Below, in pieces: positions 54,948 through 64,000 of a DNA stretch of 64,000 bases. The stretch spans positions 16,247 through 80,246 of the forward strand of contig JBBRXY010000002.1 of assembly GCA_038238185.1 (NCBI GenBank). The letters are read 5' to 3'. Source of the stretch: DATAQC01 sp038238185. Lineage in GTDB: Bacteria > Actinomycetota > Acidimicrobiia > Acidimicrobiales > AC-14. Numbering within the stretch: the stretch's first letter is position 1; the number at the start of each line of letters is the position of its first letter. The notes beneath the pieces were generated by a model that was not told where the DNA came from, did not search any database, and worked only from the letters and a program-made list of their open reading frames with translations. Made by a program: the position numbers and the translations under genes.

Positions 54948-56402
54948 TCAGAAGCCGGGGACCGACTCCGGCAGGACCGTCACGTCAGGGAGGTAGAGGG
55001 CATAGTCGCCGGCTCGAACCCGCTGGTAGGTGATGTTGCGGGTCCTGAGGGCGTCCTCGAGGCGCTGGTCGGCGAGCGAACCGGCAACGAGCACGTAACC
55101 GGGGCGGTCGCTCGATCGCACCCGGGACAGCAGGGCCAAGTCCCTCGTGTTGCCGAGCACCGGGGTCGCGCTCACCCGCTCCTCGGTGGCCAGGTCGATG
55201 CGGTAGGCCGTCCAGTAGTCGGCGAAGACGAAGGCGACGCCACGGTCGTCCATCGCCGAGAGCAGCGGACCGAGGGGGTGGGCATAGGCGATGGCGCCGA
55301 TCGGGTCGAGCTCGGGCTGGGCCAGCAGGGACGCCAGGCCACCGGAACTGAGGGCGGCCACCACCAGGACCGCCGCCACCTGGCGCCACCTGTCGGCCAG
55401 GGCCGAGGCGGCCAGCAGAGCGAGGAACGGCACGATGAAGAACAGGTAGCGGCCGTCGAGGACGTAGAAGGCGAAGGGCGAGAGGGCGAACACGAAGGGG
55501 TACACCAGGCAGGCGAACAGCAGGAGGCCACGTCCGTCGAGGCGACGGTGGCGGACGAAGGCCGCGGCGCACGCGACACCAGCGACGGCGAGGGCGGCGA
55601 GAACGGCGACGTAGAGGGCTGGCCCGAGCCAGGGGACGAGCCAACGGGTGCTGCCCATCCTCCGCAGTCCGAGGGCGACAGGAAGCCCGGTACGGAAGAA
55701 GAGGCGCAACCGTTCGACGTAGGTCGTCTGGACGGCCTGGACCGGGGGGTGCAACGACGGGAACCCGTTGCCCACGTTGACGTACAACCACGGGATGGCT
55801 CCCACCAGTGCTGCGCAGACGGCCAGCCAGGCCTTCCGCACGAGCTCGGGGCGTCGCACGAGCATCCACACGGCGGCGGGGAAGGCGAAGTAGACGATCT
55901 GGGGGCTGGCCCACCAGCCCAGGCCACCGGCGAGGCCAGCGAGAAAGACGTCGCGGTGGTAGGGCCGCTCCACCAGGCGTAGGGCGAGAAGGACGAGGGT
56001 GAGCCCCAGGACCAGGGTGGGGCCATAGAACGCCAGCTCCCTGGTGGACAGCCACACTGCGGCGAGGGGGCCGACCCAGACGAGCATGGCTGCTGTCCGG
56101 CCGCGAGCGTCGTCGAACATGCGGCGACCGATCCGCCACACCAGCAGGGCCGCAACGGCTTGCAGGGTGATGGGCACCACCCTCATGGCCACGTTCCAGG
56201 AACGGACAACGGAGAAGGTCAAGGCCACGAGGACCGCCTCCTGGCTACCGCCATAGGCCTGGCCCAGGTAGAAGGCGGTCGGGTGACCGTGCAGCAGATG
56301 GCGGGCCATCAGGCCGACGACGGCCTCGTCCGAGTTCGGGGGGCCCAACCTCGATTGCAGGATCCACAGCCGTAGCCCCAGGCCGATGACTGCGACCACC
56401 AC
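54948..56402 (-). CDS. GT-C family membrane glycosyltransferase (GT39-like)
   Basis: The 484-residue protein has about ten hydrophobic segments. An early periplasmic loop NSDEAVVGLMARHLL carries the acidic DE motif of polyprenol-phosphate-sugar-using GT-C enzymes. A C-terminal soluble part of about 120 residues follows the last helix. The donor would be a lipid-linked mannose or glucose; acceptors are unknown. GTG 56402 is the first possible start; the frame is open further without a canonical start. It is upstream of argC on the same strand, but the ARG boxes mark a separate operon. Confidence 0.75.
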   Translation of the reverse strand: MVVAVIGLGLRLWILQSRLGPPNSDEAVVGLMARHLLHGHPTAFYLGQAYGGSQEAVLVALTFSVVRSWNVAMRVVPITLQAVAALLVWRIGRRMFDDARGRTAAMLVWVGPLAAVWLSTRELAFYGPTLVLGLTLVLLALRLVERPYHRDVFLAGLAGGLGWWASPQIVYFAFPAAVWMLVRRPELVRKAWLAVCAALVGAIPWLYVNVGNGFPSLHPPVQAVQTTYVERLRLFFRTGLPVALGLRRMGSTRWLVPWLGPALYVAVLAALAVAGVACAAAFVRHRRLDGRGLLLFACLVYPFVFALSPFAFYVLDGRYLFFIVPFLALLAASALADRWRQVAAVLVVAALSSGGLASLLAQPELDPIGAIAYAHPLGPLLSAMDDRGVAFVFADYWTAYRIDLATEERVSATPVLGNTRDLALLSRVRSSDRPGYVLVAGSLADQRLEDALRTRNITYQRVRAGDYALYLPDVTVLPESVPGF

Positions 56403-56588
56403 GACGAGCCAGATCCCACCGACCGGCTCTCGCCGACGATCGGGGGCAGCGACGGTGTCGCCGGATTGGCGGCTGCGGGCGGCGATGGCGTGGATGCTAT
56501 GCAGTCCCCACCGGCGGCCGACGCCGCCACGTGGGGAACGGGTTCCTAGCGTGTTGTTCGTGAGACGAGGAAGCGAGGGCCGGGCCCT

Positions 56589-58952
56589 CTACGCCCGCAG
56601 GCGGGCGCCGAAGGCCGACTCGACAGCTTCGATGCCGCGAGTGCGCAGGGCCGCCAGCTCGTCCTCGCCGAGGGTGTGGTCGAGAGAGGAAAATCGCAGG
56701 CGGTAGGCCAGGCTGCGTTGACCGGCTCCGAGCTGGGGTCCCCGGAACACGTCGAACAGCCACAGGTCCTCCAACTCGTCGCCACCGGCGACCCGGAGAA
56801 CATCGGCCACGGACGCGGCGGCGACGTCGTCGCCGACCACGAAGGCCAAGTCGATGTCAGCCGAGGGGTAGCGGCTGACGGGCCGGTAGATCCGGGGTCG
56901 TCGGGGCGCCGCCAGCAGGGCACCCAGGTCGACGTCGAGCCAGGCCACCGGACCGGCGAGGTCATGGGCGGCCAGCACAGCCGGGTCGATCTCGCCCAGC
57001 ACCCCGATGGTCGTCGAGCCGACTGCGAGCTCAGCGCTACGGGTGGGGTGCAAGCCGGCGGGGGTGGCCGGCACCAGAGTGATCGGAGCGATGCCCATGG
57101 TGTCGACCAGGGTGGTCCACAACCTCGTGGCATCCGTGGCCACCTGGTCGCTGAGCACGAAGGCCAGGTGCTCGGGCTCGGCCGGCAAATCCTGCCCGTC
57201 GAGCGGGGGGACGAAGACGTGGCCGATCTCGAACAGAGACACGTCGGTGTCGCGGTGTGACCGGTTGGTGACGAGGGCCCGCAGCAATCCCGGCAGGAGC
57301 GACGTGCGCAACACCGACTCCTCGACGGCCAGGGGATTCTCCACCTCGACGGCATCGGCAGGCAGCCCGGCCCGCTCGAGGTCTCCCGGGGCGAGGAACG
57401 AGGTGGCCCAGGCTTCGGTGAGGCCGGCCCCCACGAACGCCTGGCGTACCCGGCGGCGGTCACGCTGGTACGGCGTGAGGCCGCCGCCGACGGCGGCCGT
57501 GAGGGGAAGAGTGCGGGCGATGCGGTCGTACCCGTGGTGGCGGGCCACCTCCTCGACAACGTCGATCTCCCGCTCGCTGTCGGGACGCCACGACGGGATG
57601 GTGACGGTGAAGTCGCCGGCTCCGTCGGCGCAGGGTTCGCACGTGAAGCCGATGGGCCCGAGATAGCCCGACACCTCGGCAGGGGCGAGGGACGTCCCCA
57701 GGATGGCGTTCACCCGGCTCGTGCGTACGACCACACGCGGGCGCTCGGGCAACCGGCCGCAGACCTCGACGGGCGCCCCGGCCACGGTGGCCCCCGCCAC
57801 GTCGGCGGCCAGTTGGCAGAACCGGGCCACGGCACGGCCGGTGGCTTCGGGGTCGACGCCGCGCTCGAAGCGAACCGACGCCTCGGTGCGTAGCCCAAGA
57901 CGCTTGGAGGTGTGGGCGATCGCCATCGGCAGGAACCAGGCCGCCTCGACCAACACCGTGGTCGTGGCGTCGGAGATATCACTCGACGCCCCGCCCATGA
58001 TGCCGCCGATACCCACCGGCGTCCCCTCGGCGTCACAGATGAGGCAATCGTCCGGACCGACATAGCGATCCACCTCGTCGAGGGTGACCACGACCTCGCC
58101 GTCGCGTCCCCGCCGCACCGACAGTCCGGCGCCGGGGAGACGGTCGAGGTCGTACGGGTGATTGGGCTGGCCGCCTTCCAACATGACGTAGTTGGACACG
58201 TCGACCACGTTGTTGATGGGACGCATTCCCGCCAGGGTGAGGCGGGTGCCGAGCCATGCCGGCGAGGGGCCCACGACGACGCCTTCCAGCCGGGCGGCGA
58301 TGAACCGGGGGCAGAGGTCGGCGGCCTCCACCACCACGCTCGTCTTGGCCGGCTCACCCGTGGGCGGATCACCTGCGTCGGGCAGCCGGAACGGCACACC
58401 CAGCCGGGCAGCCAGGTCGCGGGCGACGCCGGCCATCGACAGGGCGTCGGGCCGGTTCGGGGTGATGTCGAGGTCGAACACCACGTCGGCTCCGATACCG
58501 AGGGCCTCGGCGAGGGACGCTCCCAGCGGCGCGTCGGGAGCCAGGACGAGGATCCCACTGTGGTCGTCGGACAGGCCCAGCTCGACGCCGGAGCACAGCA
58601 TGCCGTCGGACCACTGGCCCCGCACCTTTCGCCGCCCGATCTCGAAGCCCCCCGGGAGCAGGGTGCCGGGTCGGGCCAGGGGAACGAGGTCGTCGGGGGC
58701 AAAGTTGTAGGCCCCGCAAACGACGCGCAGCATGGAACCGTCGCCGGGGTCGACGTCGACCAACTGGACCCGGTCGGCGTTCGGATGGGGCGACGTCGCC
58801 AGCACTCTGGCCACGACGACCTGGTCGAGGCCCTCGCCCACCGGCTGGACGCCCTCCACGACCAGACCCAGCTGAGACAGGGCCGAGGCCAGGTCGGCGG
58901 ACTCGCCCTCGAAAGGCGCAAACTCTCGAAGCCAGGAAAGCGGTGCCCGCAT
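56589..58952 (-). CDS. pheT: Phenylalanine-tRNA ligase beta subunit
   Basis: The beta subunit of PheRS has the N-terminal OB-type tRNA-binding domain (HPNADRVQLVDVDPGD, CGAYNF), B3/B4 editing region (PYDLDRLPGAGLSVRR, SMAGVARDLAARLGV), the B5 domain, and the C-terminal anticodon-binding fold (SRYPSADIDLAFVVGDDV, RLRFSSLDHTLGEDEL). Length is 787 residues from ATG 58952. No pheS lies upstream; the next gene is divergent, so the two subunit genes are separated here. Confidence 0.95.
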   Translation of the reverse strand: MRAPLSWLREFAPFEGESADLASALSQLGLVVEGVQPVGEGLDQVVVARVLATSPHPNADRVQLVDVDPGDGSMLRVVCGAYNFAPDDLVPLARPGTLLPGGFEIGRRKVRGQWSDGMLCSGVELGLSDDHSGILVLAPDAPLGASLAEALGIGADVVFDLDITPNRPDALSMAGVARDLAARLGVPFRLPDAGDPPTGEPAKTSVVVEAADLCPRFIAARLEGVVVGPSPAWLGTRLTLAGMRPINNVVDVSNYVMLEGGQPNHPYDLDRLPGAGLSVRRGRDGEVVVTLDEVDRYVGPDDCLICDAEGTPVGIGGIMGGASSDISDATTTVLVEAAWFLPMAIAHTSKRLGLRTEASVRFERGVDPEATGRAVARFCQLAADVAGATVAGAPVEVCGRLPERPRVVVRTSRVNAILGTSLAPAEVSGYLGPIGFTCEPCADGAGDFTVTIPSWRPDSEREIDVVEEVARHHGYDRIARTLPLTAAVGGGLTPYQRDRRRVRQAFVGAGLTEAWATSFLAPGDLERAGLPADAVEVENPLAVEESVLRTSLLPGLLRALVTNRSHRDTDVSLFEIGHVFVPPLDGQDLPAEPEHLAFVLSDQVATDATRLWTTLVDTMGIAPITLVPATPAGLHPTRSAELAVGSTTIGVLGEIDPAVLAAHDLAGPVAWLDVDLGALLAAPRRPRIYRPVSRYPSADIDLAFVVGDDVAAASVADVLRVAGGDELEDLWLFDVFRGPQLGAGQRSLAYRLRFSSLDHTLGEDELAALRTRGIEAVESAFGARLRA

Positions 58953-59050
58953 GACGACACGATAGGCGTCGGCGCCAACCGGCGATTCCGGATTCCAACG
59001 GAGTGGCGAAGGACCGCCGATGGCCCAGCCCGACATGGCAGGCTGAGGCG

Positions 59051-59272
59051 ATGAGCGATCAGAGCGAGTCACGAGTCTCTCCCCGGTTGGTCCTCGGCGC
59101 CATCCTGGTGGTACTGCTCGTCGTGTTCATTTTCGAAAACCGCACCCGGACCGACGTTCGCTTCATCCTCCCGGTGGTGACGGCACCCTTGTGGGTGGCA
59201 TTGCTGGGCGCGGCTCTGCTCGGCGCCGTGGCGGGTGCCCTGTTGACCCGACACAAGAACCCGAAAACCTGA
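59051..59272 (+). CDS. LapA-domain small membrane protein
   Basis: This 73-residue protein has two hydrophobic helices (LVLGAILVVLLVVFIFENR and LWVALLGAALLGAVAGALL), with a short positively charged end. The FIFENRTRTDVRFILP junction is the hallmark of the LapA (DUF1049) family of lipopolysaccharide assembly-type proteins, also common in gram-positives. ATG 59051 is preferred over the longer frame from 59003. It is divergent from pheT. The function in actinobacteria is unknown. Confidence 0.8.
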   Translation: MSDQSESRVSPRLVLGAILVVLLVVFIFENRTRTDVRFILPVVTAPLWVALLGAALLGAVAGALLTRHKNPKT

Positions 59273-59454
59273 GACACCGCCACACGCTTTCCCAGTGCCC
59301 GGCAAGGGCGGCCCCCCACGGCGGGGCGGGCCCGGCTCTCGGCGCTAGGTGAGCGAGCAGAAAGTGGGCAGAGGTGCTCGCGATCTGCATCCGCGTTTGA
59401 GAGAATGACAACGACGTAGTTCTCCACTTCCCCGGGGGTCGGTGTGCTCGGTCC

Positions 59455-59980
59455 GGTTGATCACCAAGGGCTCGTTCTACGAGCGCCTGGCCGACCACGG
59501 CGACGAGATCGTCTGCGACGACGACTTCGGACTTCGAAATCGATCTCGAGGCCAACAGCGTCACCTGCCCCGCCCGCGAGACCACCACCGATGCCCGCCC
59601 GGTGAAGGACCACAAGGGCCGTGCCGCCATCCGCTTCGTCTTCGCCGCCGCCACCTGCGGCGCCTAGTTCCTAGTCGGTCCAGAGCCAGTGCACCACGGC
59701 CAAAAGGCGGCCGCCAGATCGTCGTCGGGGTGCACGAGGCCCGCATCGGCGCCGCCCGGGCGGCCCAGGCCGACCCGGCGACCAAGGCACTGCTGCATCG
59801 ACACTCCAAGGTCGAGCGCAAGATCGACCACCTCCAGAACCTGGGTATGCGCCAGGCCCGCTACCGGGGTCGACGAACGACGCGCCTGCAGGCGCTGCTC
59901 GCGGCCACCGTGGCCAACTCAAGCGCCTCTGCGTCCTCGGCGCGTTCGACGCCGCTCCCGAACTGGCCATCGCCGCCTGA
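59455..59980 (+). pseudogene. IS1182-family transposase C-terminal remnant
   Basis: Pieces in shifting frames match the DDE transposase end: LITKGSFYERLADHGDEIVC, then DLEANSVTCPARETTT, an in-frame stop (TAG at about 59665), then DPATKALLHRHSKVERKIDH and LGMRQARYRGRRTTRLQALL, ending at TGA 59978. At least three frame changes and one nonsense codon make it non-functional. No matching terminal repeats were found in 59273-60183, and I see nothing else in that spacer. Confidence 0.8.
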
Positions 59981-60183
59981 GGACGGCGGCTTGACCCCGT
60001 TCGTCGGAGCCGAACCGGCCATTTGGCGCCGAATTGACCTCTCATGGCTCATCAGCGCCACGCCCTCGGACCATCAGCCCTGATCGCCCGCCGCGCCGAC
60101 CAACGGTCGTCGTGGTCCGAAAGGGCCACATCCTGCCGGCTCACCTAGGCTGTATCCCGGGACAGGGTGGGAGGAGGGGCGGC

Positions 60184-63100
60184 ATGCGGTACGGGATACT
60201 CGGGCCGTTGGAGGTGCTCGACGGCGACCGGCGGGTGGACCTCGGCGGGCCGAAGCAGCGGGCACTTCTCGCCGTCCTGCTGATCGAGGCCGGACGAGTC
60301 GTCTCCCTCGACCGACTGATCGACCTCCTGTGGGGCGATGCGGCCCCGGCCCGCGCCACTGGATCCCTGCAGGTCTACGTCTCCCACCTTCGCCGGGCCC
60401 TCGAACCCGATCGTCGCCCCGGAGCCTCGTCCCAAGTGCTGCTCACCCAGCCGCCGGGCTATTTGCTGCGGGTGAACGGCGACGAGCTGGATGCCGCACG
60501 CTTCGAGAGTCTGGCCACCGAAGGTCGCCGCCTTCTGGGCGAAGGCCGGCACGCACCTGCGCGCCAGGTGCTCCAGGAGGCGCTGGCTTTGTGGCGAGGC
60601 GACGCCCTGGCCGAGTTCGCCTACGAGGAGTTCGCCCGCCCTTCGGTCACCCGCTGGGAGGAGCTGCGACAGGGCACCATCGAGGACCGTATCGAGGCTG
60701 ACCTGGCCCTGGGTGTCGACGCCTCGGCGCTGGCCGAGCTGCGCGACCTCCTCGTGCGCTTCCCTCTTCGAGAACGCCTGTGGGGCCTGCTCATGGTCGC
60801 CCTTTACCGCAGCGGGCGCCAAGGTGATGCCCTGCGCGCCTTCGCCCAGGCTCGATCGGTGTTGCGCGAACAGATGGGCGTGGACCCCGGCCGCGAGCTG
60901 GAGCGCCTGGAGGCCGCCGTGCTCGCCCACGCGCCGACACTCGAGTGGCGTCGTCCCGTCGCCGACGCGGCGAGCGAGGTGATCTCCAGACCGGCTCCAG
61001 AGGACACCACCAGGGCGCTGGTCGGTCGGTCCGACGAGCTGGCGGCCCTCACATCCGCGTTAGAGAGCACCAGGCAAGGACGGGGCCAGGTGGTGCTCAT
61101 CTCCGGCGAACCCGGCATCGGCAAGACGCGCCTGGTGGAGGACTTGGTGTCCCAGGCGTCAGCCGGGGCGGTCGGCGTGGCCTGCGGGCGGGCGGACGAG
61201 GGTGACGGGGCGCCTCCGTTCTGGCCGTGGGTGCAGGTCATCGGCGCTCTGGTGGCCGAGGGATCGGCGACGATCCGCGAGGCGCTGGCGCCGGTGGCCG
61301 GCGAGCTCGCCCAGATGGTCCCTCAGGTCAAGGACCTGTTCAGCGAGGCGACACCCCCCCAAGGCCTCGATCCTGCCGAAGCCCGCTTCCGCCTCTACGA
61401 AGCGGTCAGCACGACGCTCAACCGCCTCGCCACCTCGGGCCCGCTCGTCGTGGTGCTGGAGGACCTCCACTGGGCTGACGCCCCTTCTCTGCAGCTGGTC
61501 GCCCACCTGGCCCCCCGATTGGAAGCCATCCCCCTGTTGTTGGTGGTCACCTACCGCGACGTCGATCCCCGGCCCCGAAGCTGCCTCACCGAGACCCTCG
61601 GGGTCCTGGCTCGTCTGCCTGACCCGGTGCGGATTCCTCTCTCGGGGCTGGACCAGCCCGAGGTCGCGCAGTTCATGGCTCAGGCCGCCGGCGAGGAACC
61701 CAGTCCCGACGTGGTGGCGAGCGTGTGGGAGCGCACCGGCGGCAACCCGTTCTTCGTGGCCGAGCTGGCCCGCCTGCTGGTGGCCGAAGGCGACCCTGCG
61801 CTCGTGCCTCCCGGCGTCCGAGACGTCATCCGCCGCCGCCTCGTACGCCTTCCTGAGGCCACCAATCGCTTGCTCACCCTGGGGGCGGTGGCAGGCCAGG
61901 ACTTCGACCTACGGGTGGTGTCGGCTGCGGCCGGCGTCGACGACGAGGTCGCGGCCGAGCGACTCGACTCGGCAGTCGCATGCAATGTGGTGGTGGAAGA
62001 TCGGGTGTCGGTGGGCCGCTTCCGCTTCTGCCATGCCCTGGTGCAGGAGACGATCTACGCCGAGACCGCCGGCCTCGGCCGAGCCCGGCTTCACGGGATG
62101 ATCGGTCAGGCCCTCGAGCAGCAACCGGGCGCAGCTCACCTTCAGCTGGCCGAGCTGGCCTCGCATTTCTTCCAGGCGGCACCCATCCTCGGACCCGAGC
62201 GCGGCATCTCCTACTGCCTCGAGGCGGCCGAGGTGGCCCAGGCAGCACTGGCCTTCGAGCGAGCCGCGGATCTCCTGGGCCGAGCGCTTCGCCTGGTCGA
62301 GGACATCCCGGTCGGACGAGAGCGGTTGGAGCGGGAGAGTCTCGTCCAGAACCGCCTGGCGTTGTTTCTGACGGCGACGCGAGGATTGTCGGCTGTCGAG
62401 ACTGCCGACGCGTGGACACGCAGCCGCTATCTCCACACCGAACTTGGAGAAGCTCGCGAGCTGCTGATTCCGCTGTTCGGGTTGTTCATCGTTCACTGCA
62501 CACGCGGTGACCATCCCACGGCGGCGACGATCGGCTGCCAGCTCTTGGAGATGGGCGAAGCCGTCGACGATCCCGCCTTGACGCTGGCTGGGCACCAGAT
62601 CGTGGGCATGACCAGCCTCGAATGCGGCCTCCTTGTCGAGGCGCGAGATCACCTTGAGCAGTCGATGGTGCTCATCGCCACCTTCGAAGAGGACGCGCTG
62701 GCACGTATCTTTCCGATGCACCCCGGGGGCTTCATCGTGGAACTGGCGGTTGTCTGTCACCTGATGGGCGACGAGGACCGTTGCCGAACTCTGCGAGCCG
62801 AAGCCAACGCCTTGCGTGACCGGATCGCTCAGCCCCTACACGTCGGGCCGGGCTTAATACTCGATCTGCAGCTCCAAGTCTCTCGGGGAGCGTTCGACGC
62901 GCTACCCGAGGACGCCGCCGACGCCTCGCAACGGTGCCAGGAGTGGGGGCTCATGGACATGGCAGCGGTCGCTGACTTCTGGGCCACCCTGGCGCACCAG
63001 CGATGCGACGGCCGCGACCGGACCGCGCAGCTCACCGAGGCATTGATGATCGTCGACAAGTCCGGCTTCCGCATCTGGCGTACGCAACACCTGGCGTTCC

Positions 63101-63405
63101 TGGCCGAGAGTTACCACCAGGTGGGTAAGACCGATCAGGCTCTCGGCTACGTTGACGAAGGGCTAGACGAGGCAGGCCTAAACAACGAGCGATTCTGGGA
63201 GCCGGAACTCCACCGCCTCCGCGGGGAGTTCCTCGTCGCGTCCGATGCAACTCGACGGGCCGAGGCGGTCCAGTCCGTCGAACGGGCCATCGCCGTTGCT
63301 CGCTCTCAGGCATCGGTGACACTGGAACGGCGGGCGCTGGCCACGCTGACCAAGATGAACGGCGCGTCGGTCACGGCAGAGTCGAGTCCGGAGCCTCCTG
63401 GTTAG
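60184..63405 (+). CDS. SARP-type regulator with BTAD and AAA ATPase domains
   Basis: The 1073-residue protein resembles AfsR-like regulators. The N-terminal winged helix is GILGPLEVLDGDRRVDLGGP with RALLAVLLIEAGRVVSLDRL. The BTAD follows (RWEELRQGTIEDRIEADLAL, LWGLLMVALYRSGRQGDALR), then a STAND ATPase with LVGRSDELAALTSAL, Walker A GEPGIGKTRL (about residue 308) and VVVLEDLHWAD. The remaining 500 residues are helical TPR-like. ATG 60184 follows GGGAGGAGG. Such regulators often control secondary metabolism or stress; no target cluster is adjacent. Confidence 0.92.
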   Translation: MRYGILGPLEVLDGDRRVDLGGPKQRALLAVLLIEAGRVVSLDRLIDLLWGDAAPARATGSLQVYVSHLRRALEPDRRPGASSQVLLTQPPGYLLRVNGDELDAARFESLATEGRRLLGEGRHAPARQVLQEALALWRGDALAEFAYEEFARPSVTRWEELRQGTIEDRIEADLALGVDASALAELRDLLVRFPLRERLWGLLMVALYRSGRQGDALRAFAQARSVLREQMGVDPGRELERLEAAVLAHAPTLEWRRPVADAASEVISRPAPEDTTRALVGRSDELAALTSALESTRQGRGQVVLISGEPGIGKTRLVEDLVSQASAGAVGVACGRADEGDGAPPFWPWVQVIGALVAEGSATIREALAPVAGELAQMVPQVKDLFSEATPPQGLDPAEARFRLYEAVSTTLNRLATSGPLVVVLEDLHWADAPSLQLVAHLAPRLEAIPLLLVVTYRDVDPRPRSCLTETLGVLARLPDPVRIPLSGLDQPEVAQFMAQAAGEEPSPDVVASVWERTGGNPFFVAELARLLVAEGDPALVPPGVRDVIRRRLVRLPEATNRLLTLGAVAGQDFDLRVVSAAAGVDDEVAAERLDSAVACNVVVEDRVSVGRFRFCHALVQETIYAETAGLGRARLHGMIGQALEQQPGAAHLQLAELASHFFQAAPILGPERGISYCLEAAEVAQAALAFERAADLLGRALRLVEDIPVGRERLERESLVQNRLALFLTATRGLSAVETADAWTRSRYLHTELGEARELLIPLFGLFIVHCTRGDHPTAATIGCQLLEMGEAVDDPALTLAGHQIVGMTSLECGLLVEARDHLEQSMVLIATFEEDALARIFPMHPGGFIVELAVVCHLMGDEDRCRTLRAEANALRDRIAQPLHVGPGLILDLQLQVSRGAFDALPEDAADASQRCQEWGLMDMAAVADFWATLAHQRCDGRDRTAQLTEALMIVDKSGFRIWRTQHLAFLAESYHQVGKTDQALGYVDEGLDEAGLNNERFWEPELHRLRGEFLVASDATRRAEAVQSVERAIAVARSQASVTLERRALATLTKMNGASVTAESSPEPPG

Positions 63406-63435
63406 CTCCCTTCGTCGATGCCGGGCAGGGCCGGC

Positions 63436-63738
63436 TCAAAACAGAGTGGTCGCCACCCCTGACAGCCACCACTCGTCCGTAATCTCCTCACGGTGTGTCG
63501 AACGAACCACATTGGTTGTGATCGCCCGGACCCGGTCCCATGCCACTGGCGGACGGGTGGTCCCATCAAGGTGGTGGACGACAACGTGGATGGCAGGATC
63601 CGATCGGTTGACCCTGGCACGACGAAGTGACTCTGCACCCAAGCGCCAAAGTTCAGGGTGGGCACCCTGATGCGCCGGCGTGGTGGAGCGCAGATGATCG
63701 ACGAAGCCGATAAGCGAACGATAAAGCCAGGCGATCAG
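63436..63738 (-). pseudogene. Truncated ORF of unknown function at IS21-like end
   Basis: The minus-strand frame ends with a natural-looking stretch: LIAWLYRSLIGFVDHLRSTT, GAHPELWRLGAESLRRARV, AIHVVVHHLDG and a stop. Its upstream part meets the IS21-like terminal region at about 63739, so it is probably the 3-prime part of a gene cut by the insertion. I do not recognise the family. Confidence 0.4.
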
Positions 63739-64000
63739 TGTTGTCCGTGGCCATGAGAAAGTCCCCGCTGGTGGCCAGATGAGGCCCCCGCTGGTGGCCA
63801 CGAAAAGTCCCCGCTGGTGACCAGCGGAAGTCCCCACCCCTCGCTGAACCATCCACCTGACGCGTCCCTCGGCCGGTGACGGTGGCGGTGCCAACCAACA
63901 GCGCTCCGACCGAGGGACTGCTCCATGAAATCAGTGAGGGAACGAATGGACATGACTGCCGCCTACCGCGAGGTGGGCACCTACCGAGGCGCCGCTGACA
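63739..64000 (+). mobile_element. Left end of an IS21-family element (partial)
   Basis: Three copies of a GTCCCCGCTGGTGGCCA-like unit occur at about 63760, 63784 and 63806, spaced 22-24 bp, like the multiple terminal binding sites of IS21 family ends. The istA-type gene begins at 63925. The left boundary near 63739 (TG...) is approximate; the right end lies beyond the window. Confidence 0.7.
63925..64000 (+). CDS. istA: IS21-family transposase IstA, partial N-terminus
   Basis: Only 25 codons fit before the window ends: MKSVRERMDMTAAY then REVGTYRGAAD. The AAYREVGTYRGAA stretch is the start of a known group of IS21 IstA transposases, continuing as a helix-turn-helix. The ATG at 63925 follows the terminal repeats with a spacer of about 100 bp. 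IstB would be downstream, outside the window. Confidence 0.75.
   Translation, partial: MKSVRERMDMTAAYREVGTYRGAAD

Noticed and set aside
63446..63670. 74-codon plus-strand ORF
   Set aside because: It overlaps a better minus-strand frame and has no ribosome binding site or recognisable domain.

Overview
This is a high-GC bacterial chromosome segment, almost certainly from an actinobacterium. The evidence is Tat/lipobox lipoproteins, a SARP-type regulator, an actinobacterial LexA-like box, a REP13E12-like DUF222/HNH gene, the argCJBDFRGH order, and frequent GTG starts with 4-nt stop/start overlaps. A deep-branching class such as Acidimicrobiia would fit, but that is inference. Genes sit on both strands; the long antisense ORFs are GC-skew shadows.

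Layout: 1-9 kb has an antiporter fragment, glutamate synthase large subunit (no small subunit beside it), a lysine-rich membrane protein and an aconitase with an apparent ATC start. 9-16 kb has a deacetylase-like lipoprotein, CcdA plus a TlpA-like thioredoxin, a class A penicillin-binding protein, small membrane proteins, a sortase-type surface protein and tRNA-Val. 15.8-23.8 kb (minus) has proline catabolism (PutA), a coupled DUF5995/sigma factor/small ORF set and a giant LuxR ATPase. 23.9-30.1 kb is a zinc-type ABC uptake operon with a Zur-like box, a DUF222/HNH gene broken at an 8-bp repeat behind a LexA-like box, and a Fur/Zur regulator. 30.3-38.3 kb has a flippase-like protein, pyruvate kinase, a UGM-like flavoprotein, SelD (in-frame UGA, so a selenoprotein), an SCP2/DinB-like protein, an Rrf2 regulator and a phosphoesterase lipoprotein. 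38.3-42.6 kb is a transposon graveyard: a degenerate Tn3-family element with 38-bp inverted repeats, a second Tn3 end, and truncated host genes. 42.6-45.7 kb has an FG-GAP secreted protein and a frameshifted PPC-like gene. 45.7-54.9 kb is the complete arginine operon argC-J-B-D-F-R-G-H plus a 3-methyladenine glycosylase, with ARG boxes in front of argC. 54.9-64 kb has a GT-C membrane enzyme, PheT without PheS, LapA, an IS1182 remnant, a SARP regulator and the left end of an IS21-type element.

The most unusual signal is a 110-bp repeat present three times (25685-25794, 51553-51662, 53737-53846). It always lies exactly between two cotranscribed genes (znuC/znuB, argB/argD, argC/argJ) and always points with transcription. 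In the two arg copies it forms a 42-codon ORF whose start overlaps the upstream stop (GTGA) and whose stop overlaps the downstream start (GTGA). Short direct repeats of the stop/start junction flank each copy. This looks like a small mobile element that inserts at translational-coupling junctions without breaking either gene.
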